A program made the position numbers and the translations under genes. From Anaerolineales bacterium (GTDB lineage Bacteria > Chloroflexota > Anaerolineae > 4572-78 > J111), in assembly GCA_012032575.1 (NCBI GenBank), contig JAAUSP010000546.1:1-5319 (forward strand): 5,319 nt of DNA. Direction: 5' to 3'. Positions 1-4,186 of the stretch are shown here, in pieces. How positions within the stretch are numbered: the first letter of the stretch is position 1; the number at the start of each line of letters is the position of its first letter. A model generated the notes under the pieces. It ran no database searches and was not told the origin of the DNA. It saw only the letters and a list, made by a program, of their open reading frames with translations.

Positions 1-36
1 CAACCCGTCTGCTGATAAATATTGGCGTGCCTTCAT
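1..36 (-). CDS. Start of a possible transposase gene (12 residues visible)
   Basis: An ATG at 36-34 on the minus strand opens a frame that runs off the window edge and encodes MKARQYLSADGL. An AAGGGG run 7 nt upstream could be its ribosome site. From memory, this opening resembles the N-terminus of DDE-type transposases common in Chloroflexota and cyanobacteria, which begin with a short charged stretch followed by YLSAD-like residues. Twelve residues are too few for a firm family call. The position, just inside a low-GC segment that interrupts another gene, supports a mobile-element protein. No catalytic residues are visible. Confidence 0.3.
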   Translation of the reverse strand, partial: MKARQYLSADGL

Positions 37-99
37 AAGAATGCCCCTTTGCCTTATTGTTTGTTGTCCGAGAGCTACCCTTTACGAAAACCTAACCGT

Positions 100-105
100 A
101 TTATA
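100..105 (-). promoter_or_regulatory. Candidate -10 box at the element end
   Basis: The minus strand reads TATAAT at 105-100, a perfect -10 match, in the AT-rich segment ahead of the possible transposase start at 36. No good -35 is seen at 16-18 nt; the bases there are TTTCCC, which would come from the flanking isomerase gene or the junction. Some insertion sequences carry only a -10 near the end and borrow a -35 from the target. That is an inference here. Confidence 0.25.
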
Positions 106-628
106 ACACACTCTTACCTCCGGGAAATTGCTGTTCCAGTACCACTTTCTGGGCGGGGTTGTGGTCGGCCCATTCGGCCAGCCCGGCCACCAAATCGTCG
201 AGCCGCTGGCGGTGGTCAATCTGGAAGGGGTAATCGTAGCCATCCTGGGCCGGCCAGTAAACCATGACTTCGGCTTCCATGTACTGGGCCAGGTCGGTGG
301 TGCGCTTGGCCAGGTCAATCGCTTCGCGGCGCAGTTTGGGGTCGGGGTTGCTGAACTGGCCGAATTTCCAGCGCGGGTCAATCCACAGGTGAGGGCAGAA
401 CTGCACAATTTTCAGGCCCAGGTCGTCGGCCAATTTTTTCAAATCCGTGTAGTTGGCTTCGGTGACTTCCGAGGGGTAGTGCATCTCCAACCCGCCCACG
501 CCTTCAATCGAGGCGGCCAGCTTGAAGCGCTCCTCGATAGTTTTGTCGGGCCGGTAGCCCTGCTTGACAAAACGGTCGCTGGTAGCGCCCAAAAACCAGA
601 TACCGGCGGAAACTTTGAGTTTTTTCAT
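101..628 (-). CDS. Sugar phosphate isomerase/epimerase (xylose-isomerase-like TIM barrel), 3'-truncated
   Basis: This encodes the N-terminal half of a xylose-isomerase-like TIM-barrel protein, a cytoplasmic metal-dependent family that interconverts or epimerises sugars and sugar phosphates. The start at 628 is well supported by AAGGAGGT just upstream. Typical features are the first strand KVSAGIWFLG (5-14), YRPDKTIEERFKLAASIEG (25-43), GGLEMHYP (45-52) and CPHLW (78-82). A long helix with AEWADHNPAQ is followed by strand KVVLE (161-165), where E165 is at the place of a metal-binding glutamate of the family. Family members usually have 270-340 residues. Here the last ten codons (QQFPGGKSVL) look unrelated and the frame ends at 101 in AT-rich DNA. 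The protein therefore probably lacks half the barrel and is inactive. It lies downstream of the GntR gene, its likely regulator. The exact substrate cannot be read from this half. Confidence 0.72.
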   Translation of the reverse strand: MKKLKVSAGIWFLGATSDRFVKQGYRPDKTIEERFKLAASIEGVGGLEMHYPSEVTEANYTDLKKLADDLGLKIVQFCPHLWIDPRWKFGQFSNPDPKLRREAIDLAKRTTDLAQYMEAEVMVYWPAQDGYDYPFQIDHRQRLDDLVAGLAEWADHNPAQKVVLEQQFPGGKSVL

Positions 629-632
629 AAAG

Positions 633-641
633 ACCTCCTTT
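633..641 (-). promoter_or_regulatory. Strong ribosome binding site for the isomerase
   Basis: The minus strand reads AAAGGAGGT followed by CTTT and the ATG at 628. This near-perfect Shine-Dalgarno sequence fixes the isomerase start and shows that the gene was expressed before its truncation. Confidence 0.7.
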
Positions 642-666
642 GGTCAAGAATGGTGAGTATTAAACG

Positions 667-711
667 TGATGCGTGATGCGTGAAAAGTCACATATCACGC
701 ATCACGCATCA
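667..711. repeat. Period-7 tandem-repeat hairpin between GntR gene and isomerase
   Basis: The left arm TGATGCGTGATGCGTGA (667-683) and the right arm TCACGCATCACGCATCA (695-711) are perfect reverse complements of 17 nt, separated by an 11-nt loop. Each arm is two and a half copies of a 7-mer, TGATGCG. The right arm includes the TGA stop codon (711-709) of the GntR gene. No T-run follows on either strand, so a rho-independent terminator is unlikely. In an operon mRNA the hairpin would sit between the GntR stop and the isomerase ribosome site. It could stabilise or attenuate the message, or be a mobile palindromic repeat. Confidence 0.9.
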
Positions 712-1440
712 ATCCCTCAACTCATTGTACAAAACATACCGATCCCCCCGATGGTACAGCCGTAAAAACTCAATCGGGGTATTTTGCTGGGAATAAGAAA
801 TCCGTTCGATGTAGAGGAGGGGGGTGTTGGCCGGGATAGCCAGCTTGTCGGCCACTTTGCGGGGGGCGGCGATGGCGCGAATGGTTTGTTTGGCCCGCAC
901 CAATCGGAGATTGTAGGTTTGCTCCAGGGTTTCGCGGAGGGGCTGGGCGGCGTAATCGTGCTGCAAAATGCCGGGGCAGGCGCGATGCACCAGGTGCGAA
1001 CTCCTCGATGCTCATTGGTTCGTTGTCGGCTAGGCGCAGTCGTTCCAGGCGAACCAACTCAACGCCGGGTTCAAGCTGCAACTGGGCGGCCACCTCCGGC
1101 GTAGCCGGCTCCAGCCCGGCGAACAAAACTTCCGTGCCGGGCGTAAACCCACGCTGGCGCATATCCTCGGTGAAGCTGATGATCCGGGTCAACCCCTGCT
1201 CAACCGTAGGGTGAGCCACAAAGGTGCCGCGCCCGCGCTGCCGGTAAATCAGCCCCTCATTGACCAATTCATCCAGCGCCTGGCGCACCGTGATCCGGCT
1301 GACGCTGTACTGTTCCATCAATTCTATTTCAGAGGGCAGGATGTCATCGGGCTGCCACTCGCCCCGCATAAGGTTTTGGCGCAGGATTTCGTAGAGTTGG
1401 TGGTAAAAGGTAATTTACTGTCGCGAATAATGGCGTTCAT
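709..1440 (-). CDS. GntR family transcriptional regulator (HutC/UTRA type), two compensating frameshifts
   Basis: This is a DNA-binding repressor of the HutC branch of GntR: an N-terminal winged helix followed by a UTRA effector domain that usually senses a sugar, sugar phosphate or amino-acid derivative. The restored protein is 243 residues, normal for the family. It starts at ATG 1440 with MNAIIRDSKLPFYHQLYEIL, then GEW (27-29), LPSE (35-38), VSRITVRQALDEL (recognition helix) and GLIYRQRGRGTFV (wing). The UTRA part has RLRLADNEPMSIEE, then HLVHRACPGIL and ends at YNELRD with the stop at 709. Two single-base errors break it. One T is missing in the minus-strand T run at 1408-1405, after LPF. 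One T is extra at 1000-999, after SIEE. As written, only 1369-770 and 990-709 are open. It likely regulates the isomerase downstream and perhaps the whole locus, and itself through the palindrome at 1468-1481. A decaying pseudogene is less likely, because the two shifts cancel and the protein is otherwise well conserved. Confidence 0.85.
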
Positions 1441-1462
1441 TTCAGCAGTTTTATGTAGGAAT

Positions 1463-1497
1463 ATTATAATGTTATAACATTTTGAGAAAAAAGTCAA
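1463..1497 (-). promoter_or_regulatory. Candidate promoter of the GntR gene
   Basis: On the minus strand TTGACT (1497-1492) is a good -35. TAACAT (1474-1469) lies at a 17-nt spacing and TATAAC (1476-1471) at 15 nt. A perfect TATAAT (1468-1463) lies 23 nt away, too far for this -35. The whole segment is AT-rich. No clear Shine-Dalgarno precedes the ATG at 1440, so initiation may depend on a short unstructured leader. Confidence 0.38.
1468..1481. promoter_or_regulatory. Perfect 14-bp palindrome, candidate GntR operator
   Basis: AATGTTATAACATT is a perfect inverted repeat 28-41 bp upstream of the GntR start at 1440. Its core GTTATAAC has the GT...AC outline of known GntR-family operators (the HutC-type consensus is close to GTMTAKAC), although the central bases are inverted. 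It overlaps the candidate -10 region, so a bound repressor would block its own promoter. The match to the family consensus is partial, so autoregulation is inferred. Confidence 0.5.
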
Positions 1498-1520
1498 ACG
1501 GAATAGATATGATTTAAAGC

Positions 1521-2430
1521 TTAGCCTCTGACTTCAGGCAGCACTTCTTCCAGAACCAGCGCTTTGGTTTCCGGGTCGGTTAAACCCAGGATTTCCATCA
1601 TAAAATAATCCACCCCGGCTTCGATAAAACGCTGCATTTCAGCCACGACTTGCTCCGGGGTGCCGACAAGGGCTTTTTCTTGGGTCCACTTGCCGTTGCT
1701 GGGGGCCAGGGCGGCGGCTTCGCTGCGGGCGACGGCCAGCCGGCCAAACCAGGTGAGGCGTAAGGTGGCCGGGTCACGTCCGACGCGAGCGCACTGGTCC
1801 CGCACAATGGGCAGCCGGCTTTGCAGCTTCTCAAAGTTGGCGTCGGGCAGATTCCACCAGTCGGCGTAACGAGCCGCCAGGCCGATGGTGGTCGGCCCCC
1901 CGCCGCCGACAATGAGGGTGGGTACGGGCTGGGGCATCGGCTCGCAGTGGGCTTCGCTGATGTGATAATATTTTCCTTGAAATGAAATCGGTCCCGGTTC
2001 GGTCCACATACGTTTGAGGATGATGAGGCTTTCCTCTAACTGTTCCAGCCGGATTTTGGGCCGGGGGAAAGAATAACCGTAGGCCAGATATTCATCCTCT
2101 TTCCAGCCGGCCCCGATGGCCATCATCAACCGGCCCCGGCTGAGATGTTGCAGCGTCGCGCCCATTTTGGCCAGCATAGCCGGGTTGCGATAACTCTGCC
2201 CCAGCACAATCGGCCCCAGGTCGAACTGCGGCCAGCGGGCGGCGGCGTAGCTCAAAACCGTCCAGGCTTCGTAGACCGGCGTCTCGCCGCGCATGAAATG
2301 GTCGGTCATCCACAGGCTTTTGAAATGGCCGGTCAGTGAGGGCAGGATAATCTCCAACTCGTCCAGCCATTGCTGGGGAGTATTTTTTGGGGGGGCCGGC
2401 TGGTAAAACCAGCCCAAAGTCAATGCTCAT
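1521..2430 (-). CDS. Luciferase-like (LLM class) F420/flavin-dependent oxidoreductase, one frameshift near the N-terminus
   Basis: This is a TIM-barrel oxidoreductase of the bacterial luciferase superfamily. Such cytoplasmic enzymes use F420 or FMN to oxidise or reduce small organic substrates; the substrate is not readable here. The restored protein has 302 residues. Motifs include FGLVLPAGPPKNTPQQW (5-21), LWMTDHF (39-45), YRNPAMLAKMGATLQHLSRG (80-99), GAGWKEDEY (106-114), the insertion-loop region FPRPKIRLEQLEESL, and LIVGGGGPTTIGLAARYADW (172-191), which matches the cofactor phosphate-binding strand. I chose ATG 2430 because AGGAGG lies 5 nt upstream and the opening MSIDFGLVLPAGPPK fits the family. 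As written, that frame is lost in the run C7-A6 (minus strand, 2395-2383), one base too long. The uncorrected open frame from 2423 has a wrong first part, MTLGWFYQPAP. It lies 80 bp upstream of the GntR gene, on the same strand. Confidence 0.87.
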
Positions 2431-2435
2431 GGCAG

Positions 2436-2441
2436 CCTCCT
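2436..2441 (-). promoter_or_regulatory. Ribosome binding site that fixes the oxidoreductase start at 2430
   Basis: The minus strand reads AGGAGG then CTGCC then ATG. This site decides between the start at 2430 and the later ATG at 2423, which would lie only 12 nt from AGGAGG and gives an N-terminus unlike the family. The period-10 hairpin ends 4 nt upstream of this site. Confidence 0.7.
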
Positions 2442-2445
2442 GAAA

Positions 2446-2513
2446 GAACTCGTGGGAACTCAACGGAACTCATGGGAATTTGTGGTTGAGTTCCTATGAG
2501 TTCCCCTGAGTTC
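2446..2513. repeat. Period-10 tandem-repeat hairpin in the divergent control region
   Basis: GAACTC occurs at 2446, 2456 and 2466, with a degenerate fourth copy GAATTT at 2476. Its complement GAGTTC occurs at 2488, 2498 and 2508. All copies keep a strict 10-bp period, and every pair is symmetric about the same centre (2479.5). Many bases between units also pair. The whole can fold as a stem of about 27 bp with small internal loops, or it can present six identical sites on one face of the helix. It lies just upstream of the oxidoreductase ribosome site and about 100 bp upstream of the divergent gene. Nothing recognisable lies in 2518-2570. Confidence 0.88.
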
Positions 2514-2577
2514 CTCCAAATTTGATTGTTGGCGTCGTCCCCAGGGACTAGCCGTCCTTCACACCCGCGCCTCCCTT

Positions 2578-2607
2578 TTGACCGTGTTGCGCGGTTCGTG
2601 CTAAGAT
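2578..2607 (+). promoter_or_regulatory. Candidate promoter for the rightward gene group
   Basis: TTGACC (2578-2583) is followed after 18 nt by TGCTAAGAT, an extended -10 of the form TGnTAnnAT (hexamer 2602-2607). Transcription would begin near 2614, exactly at the first possible ATG. Translation would then be leaderless from 2614, or would use the ATG at 2647 with a leader of about 33 nt. Confidence 0.35.
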
Positions 2608-2613
2608 AATACC

Positions 2614-3084
2614 ATGATTCAAATCCGATCCCAAGATAGTGTGACCATGACCGACGAGACAATTCAAAAAGAAATTCTGATGGCGAATGCCCGCTTTTAT
2701 ATGGCCCTGGCCGAGGCCAATTTTACGGCCATGTCCGAATTGTGGTATCACAGCCCGGCCACCGAATGTGTCCATCCGGGCTGGGACCGGCTGCGCGGCT
2801 GGCCGGCCATTGGCGAAAGCTGGGCCAAAATCTTTCGTTATCAGGGCCGGCTGCCAGTGCAGATAAGCGAACCTCTGGTTCACTGGCGCGGGGACATGGC
2901 CTGGGTAGTCTGTTATGAAAACGTTTCCCAGCAGCAGGATGATGGCGCAATCCAGATCAGCCAGATGATTGCAACCAACGTCTTCGAGCGGGTCGAAGGG
3001 CGCTGGCGGATGGTCATCCATCATGCTTCGCCCGCGCCGCCGGGCAATATTCAGCCGCGCACATGGCGGGCATCGTTAAATTAG
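2614..3084 (+). CDS. NTF2/SnoaL-like domain protein
   Basis: This is a small cytoplasmic alpha+beta-cone protein of the nuclear transport factor 2 / SnoaL superfamily (SnoaL_3 or DUF4440 type). Counting from 2614 (156 residues), the helix KEILMANARFYMALAEANFTAM (19-40) is followed by LWYHSP, the CVHPGWDRLRGW segment (52-63) with its HPGW motif, ESWAKIFR (68-75), a strand region from VQISEPLVHW to MAWVVCYENV, MIATNVFERVEGRWRMVIHH (118-137) and a proline-rich tail. This order is typical of the family. No catalytic function is assigned to this branch. ATG 2647 gives MTDETIQ and 145 residues, closer to usual family N-termini, and fits the predicted transcription start, so it may be the true start. 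Neither start has a clear Shine-Dalgarno. It is the one complete gene here needing no frame correction, and it is first in the rightward group. Confidence 0.82.
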   Translation: MIQIRSQDSVTMTDETIQKEILMANARFYMALAEANFTAMSELWYHSPATECVHPGWDRLRGWPAIGESWAKIFRYQGRLPVQISEPLVHWRGDMAWVVCYENVSQQQDDGAIQISQMIATNVFERVEGRWRMVIHHASPAPPGNIQPRTWRASLN

Positions 3085-3145
3085 AGGCTGAGGCTAAGGC
3101 TGAGGCTGAGGAAGATGTGCTTAGCCTTAGCCTCAGCCTTAGCCT
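3085..3145. repeat. Period-6 tandem-repeat hairpin between the NTF2-like gene and the sugar kinase
   Basis: AGGCT occurs at 3085, 3091, 3097 and 3103. Its complement AGCCT occurs at 3123, 3129, 3135 and 3141. The period is exactly 6, and all four pairs are symmetric about 3115. Most of the single bases between units form G-U pairs in the plus-strand RNA (3090/3140, 3102/3128, 3108/3122); one is an A-C mismatch (3096/3134). The stem is therefore about 24 bp with a 13-nt loop. It begins at the base after the TAG stop (3082-3084) and ends about 20 nt before the kinase start. No T-run follows, so a simple terminator is unlikely. Confidence 0.9.
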
Positions 3146-3166
3146 TTCAACAAAAAGGATAGTTTC

Positions 3167-4161
3167 ATGACTCCTTACGATGTTGTTACCCTGGGCGAGA
3201 CGATGCTCAAGTTCACGCCACCCAATCTCAAACGGCTGGAGCAGACGCCCGTCTGCGAGTTGGAAGCCGGTGGCAGTGAGTCGAACCTCGCGATTGCCCT
3301 GACTCGGCTGGGCCTGAAAGTGCTGTGGCTTTCCCGGCTCACCGATAACCCGCTGGGGCGCTTCATCGAGCAGGCCATTGCGGCGCAGGGCGTGGATACC
3401 TCGCGGGTCATTTGGACCGACGCCGACCGGGTCGGCCTCTATTTTGTGGAAGAGGGCAAACCGCCCCGGCATGGCCGGGTTTATTATGACCGCAAAAATT
3501 CGGCCATGAGCCAGATGCGCGCCTCGGAGCTGCCGGTTGACCTGTTTCTGCCCGGCAAGGCCCGCTTATTACACCTCAGTGGCATCACTCCGGCCCTCAG
3601 CCCGACCCTGGCCGTCGCCGCTCAACGTGCCCTGAATCTGGCCCAGGAAGCGGGTTGGCAGTTCAGCTTTGACCTCAACTACCGGACCCAACTATGGACA
3701 CCGGCGGCGGCGCTGGCCGGCTGCTCGCCGTTTATGGCAGCGGCCCATATTTTGCTGGCCCCAATCAATGATGTCCGTTTATTGTTTGACCTGTCCCCGT
3801 CTGCCCCACCGGAACAAGCCTTGGCGCTGCTGCGGGAACGTTACCCGCAGGCTACGATTGCGCTGACTCTGGGGAAAGAAGGCGGGTTCGGTTGTGAGCC
3901 GGGCGGAACACCAATCTTCCAGCCGGCTTTTCCCGCCGAAGAAGTGGGCCGGCTGGGCGGCGGCGATGCGTTTGCCGCCGGGTTTCTGTATCAATACCTC
4001 ACCCTGCCTGCCGGGTCGGACAAATTGGCCCAGGCGCTGTTGTGGGGCGTGGCGGCGGCGGCCATCAAATATACCATCCCGGCGATATTCCCTGGTTTAG
4101 CCGGGCCGAGGTGGCCGAACTCATCCAACGCGGAGCGGCTGACGCAAGATTGGTGCGTTAG
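3167..4161 (+). CDS. kdgK: PfkB family sugar kinase, likely 2-keto-3-deoxygluconate kinase, one frameshift near the C-terminus
   Basis: This ribokinase/PfkB kinase would phosphorylate 2-keto-3-deoxygluconate (KDG) with ATP to KDPG, a step in sugar-acid and uronate breakdown. The start at 3167 has AAGGA 7 nt upstream. Motifs are VTLGETMLKF (7-16), GGSESNLAIALTRLG (35-49, PfkB signature 1 region), VGLYFVEEGKPPRHGRVYYD (89-108), which is close to known KDG kinases, FDLNYRTQLW (168-177), and GRLGGGDAFAAGFLY (261-275, signature 2) with catalytic base D267. The acidic residue usually found in V-D-x-x-G before the anion hole is G261 here. After P305 the frame as written becomes an unrelated tail ending at 4165. 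Adding one base in the CCCGG run (4078-4082) gives GDIPWFSRAEVAELIQ and a stop at 4161, for 331 residues, a normal length. A related sugar or nucleoside substrate cannot be excluded. It lies 25 nt ahead of the sensor kinase gene. Confidence 0.85.
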
Positions 4162-4172
4162 ATAGTTCCCAA

Positions 4173-4183
4173 CTGAGGAGGAT
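4173..4183 (+). promoter_or_regulatory. Ribosome binding site deciding the GTG start of the sensor kinase
   Basis: TGAGGAGGATC directly precedes GTG at 4187 (GAGGAGG at 4177-4183, then ATC). This strong site supports a GTG start only 25 nt after the kinase stop, so the two genes are probably co-transcribed. Confidence 0.65.
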
Positions 4184-4186
4184 CGT

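Larger units (their letters stand above)
1..133 (-). mobile_element. Probable end of an insertion element that truncates the isomerase gene
   Basis: Homology to the sugar isomerase family stops at about position 134. From there to position 1 the sequence changes character: 1-120 is clearly more AT-rich than the neighbouring gene, and none of the three minus-strand frames continues the TIM barrel. Read on the minus strand, this segment has a TATAAT hexamer (100-105), a leader of about 57 nt, an AAGGGG ribosome-site-like run and an ATG at 36. That is the layout expected of the left end of an insertion sequence reading inward to its transposase. The exact terminal base, terminal inverted repeat and target duplication cannot be fixed because the other end lies outside the window. 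A chimeric contig join is the main alternative. Confidence 0.42.

Noticed and set aside
128..676. A long plus-strand open frame of 182 codons
   Set aside because: It is antisense to the sugar isomerase, crosses into the spacer hairpin and shows no recognisable domain; high GC makes such mirror frames common.
709..1369. Two separate small genes, a truncated GntR and an independent UTRA-like protein
   Set aside because: The two frames join exactly at SIEE/HLVHRACPG by removing one base and form one normal-length regulator. The proposed second start is a GTG inside the domain with no ribosome site.
1441..1520. A small RNA or riboswitch in the spacer between the oxidoreductase and the GntR gene
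   Set aside because: The spacer is only 80 bp, and its one clear structure is the short palindrome that overlaps promoter-like boxes; an operator explains it better.
2548..3024. A 158-codon minus-strand open frame overlapping the divergent region
   Set aside because: It is antisense to the NTF2-like gene, whose plus-strand translation clearly matches a known fold; the minus-strand product has no domain.
2446..3145. CRISPR array or direct-repeat locus
   Set aside because: The repeats are 5-10 nt words in inverted order with no 25-40 nt repeat/spacer structure and no cas genes.
3085..3160. Rho-independent terminator at the period-6 hairpin
   Set aside because: The stem is long but is followed by TTCAACAAAAAGG, without a T tract on the plus strand; the minus side also lacks one. 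The same reasoning applies to the hairpins at 667-711 and 2446-2513.
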